The notes beneath the pieces were generated by a model. The model did not search any database and was not told the origin of the DNA. It was given only the letters and a program-made list of their open reading frames with translations. Positions 33,660 to 45,800 of a stretch of DNA of 64,000 bases are shown here, piece by piece. How positions within the stretch are numbered: position 1 is the first letter of the stretch; the number at the start of each line of letters is the position of its first letter. The DNA is taken from assembly GCA_011033025.1 (NCBI GenBank), contig WFMF01000015.1:248001-312000 (forward strand), in the 5' to 3' direction. The DNA comes from Beroe forskalii (taxonomy: Eukaryota; Ctenophora; Nuda; Beroida; Beroidae). The position numbers and the translations under genes are program-made.

Positions 33660-34235
33660 TTTCACTCGCGCCGCTTAAGGCGAACAGGGATAATGAATAT
33701 AAAATATACGTTTGCTCTAACCAGATCCCTAGTTTTACACGCGCGCCGCTGGTTGGGGAAAACCCCTTGTTAGGGGGGATATATACGTGTTAGCAAGTTA
33801 TCTGCCATCGGCATTTATTTGCAATATTCCTAAGCCCGCATAGGTGTGTGTACGCGCGCAAAATCTGCTATATTGGCAGACGTTGCCACCTAACCAGGGT
33901 TCTGGTTACGCGCACAAAGTGCGGGCGGCGCGGCAAGCGCTAAACGTATCGACGCCCCTGGTAACTGGTTAGGGGAACCCCTGGTTACAGGTCAGGGCGC
34001 AGAAAAATTTTCTGATGCACTTTATGATTTCATCTAGCCAGTTGCTTACGCGCGCGCGCGGCCTACGGCTATTCCATATTTTCAATTCTGAGGAGCGCGC
34101 AGAATATAAGGGCGCTGGTAACACTTTGATTCCTAAGCCCGGCCGCATACGTTATTAATATTACATTAGCTGCGCACACCAGTCAAATTTGCTAAACACG
34201 TATATCCCTGTGTGGCTTGCGCGGCGCGGATAAGT
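33660..34235. repeat. GC-rich CGCGCGC / CTAACCAGG repeat island
   Basis: Mosaic of short inverted pieces shared with 18.9-19.4, 30.7-30.9, 35.7-36.0 and 39.6-40.4 kb: CTAACCAGATCCCTAG, GGTAACTGGTTAGGGGAACC, TTCCTAAGCCCGCATAGG and GCGCGCGCGCGGCC. These look like fragments of related GC-rich MITEs inserted next to each other. No gene was seen. Confidence 0.5.
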
Positions 34236-34237
34236 TA

Positions 34238-35650
34238 TTGTACCTTTTAAAAAAAATAGAAATAACTTATCCTTCTGGGACACAGTGTATCCTAAAAGGA
34301 TAAGTTATTTTCATTTTTGAAAAGAAAAAATAACTTATCCTTCTGGTACATCGAGTATGTCCCAAAAGGATAAGTTATTTTTTATTTTTAAAAGAAAAAT
34401 AACTTATCTTCTACAATTGTAAAAACGATATATCCTATTTTAAAAAAGCGTTCTGGCGCGCGCTTCCCAAAGGGAAGCGCCTATTTTTGCTAAAAAAATG
34501 CGGGCTTAGGAAAACTTATCCTTCTGGTGCACGAGTGTAATCCCAGAAGGATAAGTTATTTTCTATTTTTGAAAAAGAAAAATAACTTATATCCTTCGGT
34601 ACACGAGTGTCCCCAGAAGGATAAGTTATTTATTTGAAAAGAAAAATAACTTATCCTTCTGGGACACGAGTGTGTCCCAGAAGGATAAGTTATTTTTATT
34701 TTACAATGTAGGTGTGTGTATGCGTACAATTTCCTTGGGGAAGCATGAGGCTGCACTGCGCAGGCGAGTCTGGCAGAAGTGTCATACCTGGTGGCACACT
34801 TGTCAGGCGTTGCCTGACCCCCTTGCTGAGCACGTATATCCCTGTCTGGCACTCTGGCTCACACGGCGCGTTTCCTTAGGGAAGCGCGCGGCGCGTACAC
34901 ACACCTATGTGGGCTTAGGAACTGACCCCCTAGCGCCAAAACTTGCTGAGTCGTGTTCCTAAGCCCGCATGGGTGCAGGGTGTACGCGCCGTGCGAGCCA
35001 GACATGTTTAGCAAGGGGGTCAGGCAACGCCTGACAATTTGCCACCGGGTATGACACTTCTGCCAGACTCACCTGCGCAGTGCAGCTTCATGCTTCCCCA
35101 AGGAAAGATGTGTGCATATCATACACACCTACATTGTAAAATAAAAATAACTTATCCTTCTGGGACACACTCGTGTCCCAGAAGGATAAGTTATTTTTCT
35201 TTTTCAAAAATAAAAATAACTTATCCTTCTGGGACACACTCGTGTACCAGAAGGATAAGTTATTTTTTCTTTTTCAAAAATAGAAAATAACTTATCCTTC
35301 TGGGACACACTCGTGTACCAGAAGGATAAGTTATTTTTTCTTTTTCAAAAATAGAAAATAACTTATCCTTCTGGGACACACTCGTGTACCAGAAGGATAA
35401 GTTATTTTTCTTCTCAAAATAAAATAACTTATCCTTCTGGGACACACTCGTGTACCAGAAGGATATTTTTTCTTTTTCAAAAATAGAAAATAACTTATCC
35501 TTTTGGGACACACTCGTGTACCAGAAGGATAAGTTATTTTTTCTTTTTAAAAAATAAAAAATAACTTATCCTTTTGGGACACACTCGTGTCCCAGAAGGA
35601 TAAGTTATTTCTATTTTTAAAAAAAGGTACAATAACTTATCCTTCTGGTA
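34238..35650. repeat. 1.4-kb palindrome built from arrays of palindromic hairpins
   Basis: About six units in the left arm (34,240-34,690) and seven to eight in the right arm (35,140-35,650) have the form AATAACTTATCCTTCTGG, a short loop with ACACTCGTGT, and CCAGAAGGATAAGTTATT. Each is a hairpin with a stem of about 18 bp. Between the arrays, 34,690-34,930 is the inverted copy of 34,950-35,140 (CACACCTACATTGTAAAATA; TTGTCAGGCGTTGCCTGACC), so the entire block is a palindrome centred near 34,940. Open frames here are repeat artefacts. Confidence 0.9.
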
Positions 35651-35842
35651 CACCGTAGGTCGTGTTGCAGAAAAATGGCGCGCGGCGGAGGGTAGGGTAA
35701 AATCCTACTAATAGGAACGTATTTCCCCTGGTTTATAACGTGTATCGGAAACCTGCGCGGTGTCCGACTTGTCCGTGTCGCCTTAGCTTTGTGGGAATTC
35801 AGTTGCTCTAACCAGATCCCTAGTAGTAGTTTTACGCGCGCG

Positions 35843-38840
35843 CGGCCGGGCTTCCGGTTTTGTCTAAGCCCGAAGGGAGGCACATTCATTCTTGCTCATT
35901 TACAATGCTTGCTCATTTACTTTCATTCGTCACCAAATCGACTTGGCAGACCGCAGACGTTGTTCGCCTTCAGCGAACGCGCTCGCGCCCGCCGAAGGCG
36001 AGGCGTCAGACAACAAAAATGGTCAGTCTCCCATATAAACGGGAGCCTTCATTATCTATGACAATGACGTCACTCAGAAAAATATAATTAAACGCATCTA
36101 GCGCTTTAAGCAGTATGAGTAAGGTTAGACTTCTGGTTAGGGTCAGGATTTGTTAGGTTTAGGATAAGGATTAAGGTTAGGGTTTTGGTAAGGGCAATGG
36201 TTAGGTTTAGGATACAGAAAAATTGACGTTTAGATCTGTGACGTCACTCAGAGCCGTTTATATGGGAGACATACCACAAAAATCTACGATGTACGACATT
36301 ATGATTAAGACAACAAATTCTGTATAATAATTATTAAATTGAATCAAAATGATCGATTCAACGTTACCATTAATTATATAATATCACATCAATCGTCGTA
36401 TTTTACATAAGATAAAGAACAAAACATCGGGTCCTTCACACAGTCGATAACGACATCGAGTCAATTAACCCATCCAATTCCAAATCACATTCATGATCAA
36501 ATTCAACATAATGTAACTCAGAGTCAGTACTACTATATCATTGTGGCATGTCCCGACTTAGTTTTTTATGCCGCGTAACGGACATGAGTTCTGCAGCGTA
36601 TTTGAGATGAAATTCAGCTTTGATAATGGTCATCTATGGTTGGACTCTGGTGAGGATTATGATTAACAACGAACGTGATGTTGAAGGTAAGGGCAAGGTT
36701 TTAATTTTAATTAATGATAATATCGATGATTTTCATCTTAAAGATCATGCTATTATTTAGAATTATTAAGGTTCAGCTGAACCATAATAATACTTATAGC
36801 ATGATAATTTCATAATTATGGTGCACGAATATTATGCAATTGCAATATTGAAGACGGAAGTCAATCTTTTTATCTACTTTCAGATATTATAGATCTACTA
36901 ACAACTTGATGCGCCTGAGTGAAGGACACGGTTGTGACATAAATCAACAAGGAGGTTAAACATGGCAATAATAATTAAAACTCATTTAAGTTTTAAAAAT
37001 AATAGATTCCCTCAATGATAAAAGTTAAACTGGGTTAGTCTCACATATAACACCAGGGCCTTCATTATTATGCGTTTCGGTGTATGATCCAGTTATCAAG
37101 TTTAAAAGATTAAATTAGGGTCAAATCAGGGGTTTGTTTGGCTTAAGGTACCTTTTTACTTTACGGTAACTGTAAGATTATGGTAATGGTATTGGCAATG
37201 AATATGATGATTGATGATGGTAAGGGTTAGGGTAAAGTTTAGGCTTTTTGGGTTCAAAAAGGTATAGGTCCGTGATTCAGCTGGTGTTATCTGGGAGACG
37301 TAACTAAAACTGAAGCAGTAGGAACAGATAGAGCGGGTTATTCAAAACAAAACGTGCTGCAATGTCAAAGAAATACGAGAACACAACACATCTTACGTTT
37401 AAGTAATGACTCATGGGCTCATTGGGAACGAACATCACGAAGTATCGTGCATTATTCTATACGTGGCTATTGGAATAACCTAGGTCACCTATAGTGGTTG
37501 CATCAAAACGCACAGTATTGCAATGCTTGACACATTCTCAGATCTCGAGAAATCTTTGATACCCTGAGCACTATCAACATTCTCAAAACCAAGTTATCTT
37601 AGTGTTTTAGTAATGGTTTATACAAATAAAACAGGTTAATATTTACATTTTAATATGCCCATAGCATAGAGGTAGCAGTTTTAAGGATAATATTATACGT
37701 CACTGATTGCCATGAACCAAATGACTCATATGAAATTGACACAATATGTGATATCTGGTAATTGGAGCAACATCTGAAAATCGATTTTCAAATCGATTAA
37801 ATCCACTCAGAATCGAGACTGAATTGAAGCTTCCTATTTGAATTTGGCCATGGGAATGTCAATCACAATGATATACCAATCCAGCGTGACAACCCTCATA
37901 TATCATTTGCCTAGACCATCCCAGTAAAGACGTGGATGGTGACAATACGTCAAATGAGTCCGAGTTTAAGGATGGTGGTGTGGCCTTGGTGGAACAGTTG
38001 CTACTACCCGAGGAGATACGTACAGATTCGCACAGATACATGTCTGGACTCTGTGTTAACTGTAAGAGCAATAAAACTCCAACTGTGGCATGTTTATGTC
38101 ACATGATAGGAGTAGAACTTCACAGGAACAACTTGAGTTTCCGTAATTCATCTAGTGAGACGTCCTTTTCTTCTTCTTCTTCTCTTTCAAGGTCTAATAT
38201 CAGTGGAACTTAACACATTGTTTAACCCAAGTGGTATACTGATTGTGATCATTCTTTTCCGTTTTCAGTGGCGACCACAGAACTCTTGGGGCTGCTCTTG
38301 CTTCCCAGCTTCCGATTTGACCCTGAATAAGGAAAAATATCAGTAATAATTAATATCCGAGAAACGATGGGAACCCACATTAAATTCTGACGAATACACT
38401 CAAATTGAAAGGTAATCAAAACAGCTGGTTAAGATCAGGTATAAAAAGGTAAGGTTTGAGATGAAGGTAAGACCTTGCCCGCCTCAAAGCTAAAAATCAA
38501 TTTCCTTGAATAGCATCCTATCAGTTAGTACCATTTGAATTTCCCCTGAAAACTCTTTCCCAGTACTCCTAACTTCAGTAATTGGACACTGTGTTGTGTG
38601 TCTCTGTGCTTACCTCCACGCCGGTCGCTGATTAACCACTTTGATTAACGCTAACAGCATGATCACTGTTAACTTAGAGTTAAACCTAATTGTCATTTAA
38701 CTGAACGACAGTCACTAGTCGTTCAAACAATCTGAATCAGACTTAGTGAGTATCATCCTTCTAAACAGTCGTTTAATCAGAGCGATTTAATGATAATGCT
38801 TAGCATTGAAGCTCTTATTCTTCATAATAATTTCATTATA
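35843..38840 (+). repeat. ~3-kb direct duplication, copy 1
   Basis: Recurs at 40,242-43,015 with small indels: starts at CCGGGCTTCCGGTT, passes GGTTCAGCTGAACC and AAATCGATTTTCAAATCGAT, and ends near GCTTATTCTTCATAAT. Copy 1 alone carries a MITE at 36,021-36,275 and lacks about 70 bp present in copy 2 at 42,573-42,645. A short frame (37,932-38,213 here; GLCVNCKSNKTPTVAC) is open in both copies but has no recognised domain. No exon of a known gene was seen. Confidence 0.85.
36021..36275. mobile_element. 255-bp hAT-type MITE, absent from the paralogous copy
   Basis: The inverted ends GGT(C/A)(A/T)GTCTCCCATATAAACGG lie between 8-bp copies of ACAAAAAT (36,013-36,020 and 36,276-36,283). The duplicated segment at about 40,416-40,430 reads ACAACAAAAATCTACG without it. 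It inserted after, or was lost from one copy since, the duplication. Its middle (36,120-36,220) is a run of GGTTAGG-like words. Confidence 0.87.
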
Positions 38841-39459
38841 AAAAGATACCCTTTTGCACATCGGGCCACCTGTCCTGCGTATCATTTCCGGGACACAGTC
38901 TGACTTATCACTGACATCAGTCTGCCATATCACTGACATCAGTCTGCCATATCACTGACAAGTGACACCAGTATGACTTATCTCTGACTGACAAATCAAT
39001 GATATCAACCTGAATGAACTCTGAAACCAATCGGAAGCGCCTTTGGTACCACTATTTCGTATCATTGACAATTTTCAGACTTAGTGTTAACAACAGTCTC
39101 ACTTTTCACTAAGGCCTGTCGGGTGTATCAACAATCACCATGATATCAGACTGATCAGTAATGAATAATAGGCAAAAATTACCCGGGATCAAAATTACGC
39201 AAAACAAAATACAGGAAATGAAGCATCAGTAGAGCAAATCTGGAATTGTGAAGAACCGGTCCTCTGATGACGTCACCTTGATAACTCATAACTGGTTTAA
39301 CCAAACAAGCTCACAAGCTGGAACCACAGGTAACGAAACTATGGAACAAAATTCGAAGAAGCACTGCACAAATGAGCTGTTACGACATCAGAGCACTCCA
39401 CAGCGTTCAGCCAATCAGAGACGAGCGTCGCAAAGTTATTTAGGCACGATGATATATTT

Positions 39460-40240
39460 ACGCCATGCGCGGCGCATTTTTGACAGAAATCAGTAAATTG
39501 GTCATAACTTTTGATAGGAGCATCAGAATCACATGATCTTTTTTGCGCTGTGTTACTGAGAACAAGACCTTTCGAATGGTATATAATTTGTCATAGGTTG
39601 TTCCGACACCGAGTAGCGCAAAAATCGCCCCAACGAGTGCATAGGTTTCGTAGGGCACACTGTGCTGGGAAAGCGCGCCGCGCGAGCCACACAGGGATAT
39701 ACGTGTTTAGCAACTGACAACATTGTCTGACGTCGTCAGACCCCGAGTCAGGGCGCGCGCGCTTCGAGCGCGCGAGGGAGTCAGGCAACGCCTGACAACA
39801 CACACACACCGTTTATTGTATCCATGAGAATTTTAGTATCACATTGACATGCACAAATGGTCATATGAGGGAAATGGTCAAAATTTGTGCGCAGCACTAT
39901 CGGTAGGAAACTAATCTAAGTTGTACATATCCGATATCGCATTATTATTAAGGATTAACGTAGTTGTAGCTTGTCAGGCGTTGCCTGACCCCTTCGCGCG
40001 CGCGCCACGACTCCCAGAGTCGTGGTTCTGGCGACGTCAGACAAGTTGTAGCACCTCAACCCAAATGCACCTTGTCAGACGTTGTCTGACCCCTATACTA
40101 CGCCTTCGGCGCGCGCGCGCGTCCGCCGAAGGCGGACGTCTGACTAACGGAGCCTTATTTTGCGCGCGCAAGCGCGCCTCTTCAAAGAAGACTTCTACGA
40201 AAAGCGCGAACAAACAGGGATGCACGTAACATGTGGTAAG
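39460..40240. repeat. GC-rich island with TTGTCAGGCGTTGCCTGAC hairpin elements
   Basis: Several pieces end in TTGTCAG(G/A)CGTTG(C/T)CTGACC or its inverse (39,715-39,800; 39,971-40,044; 40,072-40,143; also 34,800 and 35,025). Their centres are short GCGCGC-rich hairpins such as GACTCCCAGAGTC and CGCCTTCGGCG. This is a family of very short foldback elements, partly inserted into one another and into the 33-kb-type repeat. Confidence 0.65.
39971..40044. mobile_element. 74-bp mini-MITE with 8-bp target duplication
   Basis: TTGTCAGGCGTTGCCTGACC at the left and CGACGTCAGACAA at the right stand between GTTGTAGC copies (39,963-39,970 and 40,045-40,052). The paralogous repeat at 33,221-33,228 has a single GTTGTAGC and no insert. 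An 8-bp duplication suggests hAT mobilisation. Confidence 0.83.
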
Positions 40241-40241
40241 G

Positions 40242-43015
40242 CCGGGCTTCCGGTTAAGGTTTTGTCTAAGCCCGAAGAGAGGCACATTCATTCTTGCTCA
40301 TTTACAATGCTTGCTTATTTACTTTCATTCGTCACCAAATCGACTTGGCAGACGTTGTTCGCCTTCAGCGGACGCACTCGCGCCCGGTGCCCGCCGAAGG
40401 CGAGGCGTCAGACAACAAAAATCTACGATGTATGATTAAGACAACAAATTCTGTAGAATAATTATTAAATTGAATCAAAATGATCGATATTATCACATCA
40501 ATCGTCGTATTTTACATAAAGAACAAAACATCGGGTCCTTCACACAGTCGATAACGACATCGAGTCAATTAACCCATCCAATTCCAAATCACATTCATGA
40601 TCAAATTCAACATAATGTAACTCAGAGTCAGTACTACTATATCATTGTGGCATGTCCCGACTTAGTTTTTTATTCCGCGTAACGGACATGTGTTTTGAGA
40701 TGAAATTCAGCTTTGATAATGGTCATCTATGGTTGGTCTCTGGTGAGGATTATGATTAACAACGAACGTGATGTTGAAGGCAAGGGCAAGGTTTTACTAT
40801 TAATTAATGATATTATCGATGATTTTCATCTTTAAGATCATGCTATTATTTAGAATTATTAAGGTTCAGCTGAACCTTAATAATACTAATAGCATTATAA
40901 TTTCATAATATTCGTGCACCATAATATCATTGATATTATGGTGCACGAATATTATGCAATTGCATTTGCAATATTGAAGACGGAAGTCAATCTTTTTATT
41001 TACTTTTAGATATTATAGATCTGCTAACAACTTGATGCGCCTGAGTGAAGGACACGGTTGTGACATAAATCAACAAGGAGGTTAAACATGGCAATAATAA
41101 TTAAAACTCATTAAAGTTTTAAAAATAATAGATTCCCTCAATGATAAAAGTTAAACTGGGTTAGTCTCACATATAACACCAGGGCCTTCATTATTATGCG
41201 ATTAGGCGTATGATCCAGTTATTAAGTTAAAAAGATTAAATTTGGGTCAAATCAGGGGTTTGTTTGGCTTAAGGTACCTTTTTACTTTACGGTAACTGTT
41301 AGATTATGGTATTGGCAATGAATATGATGATTGATGATGGTAAGGGTTAGGGTAAGGTTTAGGCTTTTTGGGTTCAAAAAGGTATAGGTCCGTGATTCAG
41401 CTGGTGTTATCTGGGAGACGTAACTAAAACTGAAGCAGTAGGAACAGATAGAGCGGGTTTTTCAAAACAAAACGTGCTGCAATGTCAAAGAAAGCACGAG
41501 AACACAACACATCTTACGTTTAATAAGTAATGACTCATGGGCTCATTGGGAACAAACATCACGAAGGATCGTGCATTATTCTATACGTGGCTATTGGAAT
41601 AACCTAGGTCACCTATAGTGGTTGCATCAAAACGCACAGTATTGCAATGCTTGACACATTCTCAGATCTCGAGAAATCTTTGATACCCTGAGCACTATCA
41701 ACATTCTCAAAACCAAGTTATCTCAGTGTTTTAGTAATGGTTTATACAAATAAAACAGGTTAATATTTACATTTTAATATGCCCATAGCATAGAGGTAGC
41801 AGTTTTAAGGATAATATTATACGTCACTGATTGCCATGAACCAATATGAAATTGACACAATATGTGATATCTGGTAATTGGAGCAACATCTGAAAATCGA
41901 TTTTCAAATCGATTAAATCCACTCAGAATCGAAACTGAATTGAAGCTTCCTATTTGAATTTGGCCATGGGAATGTCAATCACAATGATATACCAATCCAG
42001 CGTGACAACCCTCATATATCATTTGCCTAGACAGTAAACACGTGGATGGTGACAATACGTCAAATGAGTCCGAGTTTAGGGATGGTGGTGTGGCCATGGT
42101 GGAACAGTTGCTACTACCCGAGGAGATACGTACAGATTCGCACAGATACATGTCTGGACTCTGTGTTAACTGTAAGAGCAATAAAACTCCAACTGTGGCA
42201 TGTTATGTCACGAGATAGGAGTAGGAATTCACAGGATCATCTTGAGTTTCCGTATTTCATCTAGCGAGACGTCCTTTTCTTCTTCTTCTTCTTCTCTTTC
42301 AAGGTCTAATATCAGTGGAACTTAACACATTGTTTAACCCAAGTGGTATACTGATTGTGATCATTCTTTTCCGTTTTCAGTGGCGACCACCGAACTCTTC
42401 GGGCTGCTCTTGCTTCCCAGCTTCCGATTTGACCCTGAATAAGGAAAAATATCAGTAATATCCGAGAAACGATGGGAACCCACATTAAATTCTGAAGAAT
42501 ACACTCAAATCGAAAGGTAATTAAAACAGCTGGTTAAGATCAGGTATGAAAAGGTAAGGTTTGAGATGAAGGTAAGATCATTTCTATTACTGGTCCAAAA
42601 TTTTACTTTGGTCTCTGGAGCCCAAACACACCTTGCCCGCTTTGAAGGAATGAGAAAGCTAAAAATCAATCTCCTTGAATAGCATCCTATCAGTTAGTAC
42701 CATTTGAATTTCCCCTGAAAACTCTTCCCCAGTACTCCTAACTTCAGTAATTGGACACTGTGTTGTGTGTCTCTTTGCTTACCTCCACGCCGGACGCTGA
42801 TTTACCACTTTAATTAACGCTAACAGAATGATCACTGTTAACTTAGAGTTAACATAATTGTCATTTAACTTAACGACAGTCACTAGTCGTTCATACAATC
42901 TGAATCAGACTTAGTGAGTAGCATCCTTCTAAACAGTCGTTTAATCAGAACGATTTAATGATAATGCTTAGCATTGAACTCTGAGCACTTATTCTTCATA
43001 ATATTATTGCATTAT
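40242..43015 (+). repeat. ~3-kb direct duplication, copy 2
   Basis: Paralogue of 35,843-38,840. It lacks the 255-bp MITE and has an extra inverted piece near 40,905-40,950 (ATTCGTGCACCATAAT). In both copies the TTAGGG-like word GGTAAGGGTTAGGGTAA occurs. No gene was recognised here or in 43,016-43,610. Confidence 0.85.
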
Positions 43016-43619
43016 AAAGAGCAGCAACTAAATGGAGTAAATCAATAGAATAGCTGCTCTATGATCATGGCATACCGAAATAAAACGTTTCTCAATTCCT
43101 GTCTTCGAAAAAATCAAAATGACGTTCTTCATCCAAATTGTTACATTTACAGGTACTAGACCTTGAATTCTAATTAGGTCAGCGAGGAATGGTAAATCTT
43201 TGAAGGATAAATTACCTCAGGTGCGAATCCATGAACCAGAGTTTAATAATTCTACGTAGCTGTGTATTATATTCTAGGTTAGATGGTAATGCAGTTAATT
43301 TAAACACATCCCATATTTGGTCTAATGAAAACACGTTTGCTGTGGTTTGAGTCTAACTATTAAAATAGTTCATTGTCTGACCACGCACATACCCAGCTAT
43401 AGGAAGCGATTGAAAAGGGTGAGAAAATACCAAGAGGCATTTTCTTCAGGTTCATGTTTGTGCCAACTACCACCGCCAGCAAGGGACGAATAGTTAATTT
43501 CTACTCATTTAATTCCTACTCTAGCTTCATCTGTTGCCTACTTATGGGGGCGCAGGGATATTCGATTTAGAAAAGGATTTTAGCAGGAATTTCTTGGCCC
43601 ATTTTTCATCAAATTTCAT

Positions 43620-44560
43620 AAATGAATCGACCCAAGGAAATGAAGCACTTGGACTTGGAGGGAAGTGACAAGTGTATTAGAGTCAGGCCCTGGGTGACGT
43701 GAAACACTTGCGGGAAGTGAAAAGACGTGTCAGACCCAGGTGACATGAAGCACTTGAATGAAGTGACAAGTGTCAGGGCCGGGTGACATGAAGCACTTGA
43801 ATGAAGTGACAAGTGTCAGGCCCAGGTGACATGAAGCACTTGAATGAAGTGACAAGTGTCAGGCCCCGGGTGACATTAACACTTGAGGGAAGTGACAAGT
43901 GTCAGCTCCAGGTGACATTACGCACTTGAGGGAAGTGACAAGAGTCAGGCCCCGGGTGACATGAAGCACTTGAATGAAGTGACAAGTGTCAGGCCCAGGT
44001 GACATGAAGCACTTGAATGAAGTGACAAGTGGCAGACCCGGGTGACATGAAGCACTTGAATGAAGTGACAAGTGGCAGACCCGGGTGACATGAAGCACTT
44101 GAATGAAGTGACAAGTGTCAGGCCCAGGTGACATGAAGCACTTGAATGAAGTGACAAGTGGCAGACCCGGGTCAAATGAAGCACTTGAATGAAGGGACAA
44201 GTGTCAGACCCGGGTCAAATGAAGCACTTTAGGGAATTGACAATTGTTGGACCCTGGGTGACATTAAGTACTTGAGGGAAGTGAATTAAGTGCCAGGGTG
44301 ACATGAGTGTCAGGTGACATGGAACACTTGATGGAAGTGACACGAGTCAGGCCTGGGTGACATAAAGCACTTGAGAGAAGTGACAATTATTGAACCCCGG
44401 GTGTCATTAAGCAATTGAGGGGAGTGACAAGTGTCAGGGCCGGGTGACATTAAGCACTTCAGGGAAGTGACCAGTGTCAGGCCCCGGGTGTCATAAAGCA
44501 TTTAAAAGTGACAAGTGCCATGCCCCGGGTGACATGAAGCGTTTGGTCCCGGGTGGCAAG
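43620..44560 (+). repeat. 43-bp minisatellite (GACATGAAGCACTTGAATGA)
   Basis: About 22 units of 43 bp: GGTGACATGAAGCACTTGAA, TGAAGTGACAAGTGTCAGGC, CCG. The central units are almost identical, and the ends decay. Open frames on both strands are by-products. The unit does not match any exon I identified. 44,570-45,720 has no recognised feature. Confidence 0.9.
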
Positions 44561-45724
44561 CATGAAGTTATGTATAGAGTTCTGTATAAGAGTCAGTTTA
44601 CTGATCGTGACATCCTCAGTGACCGCCATGCTAAATATCTTTATTCCACACATTAAACTGCTGGTTGAGTATTGAGTTGATGAACACATCTGATTGCGCA
44701 CCTCATTATGGATCACTTAAAATGCATAATGCGTTCTTCCATTAATCTGTCAGAGTGCTGCAATTCCCGCATTCATAATAGTTGATAAATAGCCACATCG
44801 CATGAAACAGACGTTATTCTAAACTGCTCTTGAGGAAATAAAGCAGACTATGGAACTTAAGAATTATAATTTGAATACCGTTATTGAAAGACGGAGAACT
44901 GAAGTTGAAGCTTAATAATCATATGGAGGCGAGACTAATCTACCAACTAAGAAATCAGAGGTGTGACAGATCCATGCGATAAAGATTCCTTAATGAAGCA
45001 GGTTAGGATTTAGTAAAATTTCATACACAGCTAAGACACGAATTCGTTGGTGGTGGACTTAATGAGGGGAACGAAATGCCACGAGATCAGGTGTAATAAA
45101 GCGTTTTTGAGAAAATTGGATTCGCTCCCAGAAGGGGTTCCAATCTTCGACTGATTGGAATTCATCCAAATTTATCACTTCTACTTCTATCCTTCATATG
45201 CTGCCATGAGCAAGATGACCTTGATTCGAAACTTCGATGTACCAAAAGCCATATCAAATAAGTAAATAATAGGAGTCAAAAGTAAGACCTGAAAGTTAGA
45301 ATTTAGAAAATACGCTTAGTACTGTTGAGCTATAAAAGGGAGTAAGATTTGATGATCCAGTTATCACTCTGAATTGAACAGTTATAGATATTAAGTATTA
45401 CATTTAATGTCAATCATAGCATTTAGGCTTAGCAATCACTCAGAAATTTTTGGGTATTCATTGTCTTTGAAATCACAAGAATATCAATAATTCAATGTCG
45501 ATAATGATAAGAGCCACACATTTTATGATTTTCAGTTTTCCCCATGCAATCAATAGAAGAAGCAGGTCTTGTTCCAACTTTGCCAAAATATGCATGCAAA
45601 GCATTCCTAAAGATCATACCAAGCGATGAAAAATAAGAAATAAAACCCAAGTAAAGAACTTTATTATAAAATCCCACATATAGTAAGGAGCGCAATTTGA
45701 GAAAAAGAGATAATAGCGCTAGGA

Positions 45725-45800
45725 TCATATCAAGCTGGAAATCATATCTAGCTAGAAATCATATCAAGCTAGAGGTCATATCCAGCTAAAAATCAAGCTA
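45725..45800 (+). repeat. ~18-bp array (ATCATATCNAGCTAGAA)
   Basis: Four imperfect copies of AATCATATCAAGCTAGA immediately downstream of the stop of the putative last CMIP-extension exon. Confidence 0.65.

Noticed and set aside
34238-35650. CRISPR-like appearance of regular palindromic units
   Set aside because: The units are contiguous hairpins with constant short AT spacers, not repeats separated by unique spacers, and the context is an animal genome.
45492-45728. Further CMIP-extension exon at 45,528-45,616 (NALHAYFGKVGTRPASS)
   Set aside because: Its acceptor requires a phase that no donor in the preceding exon provides.
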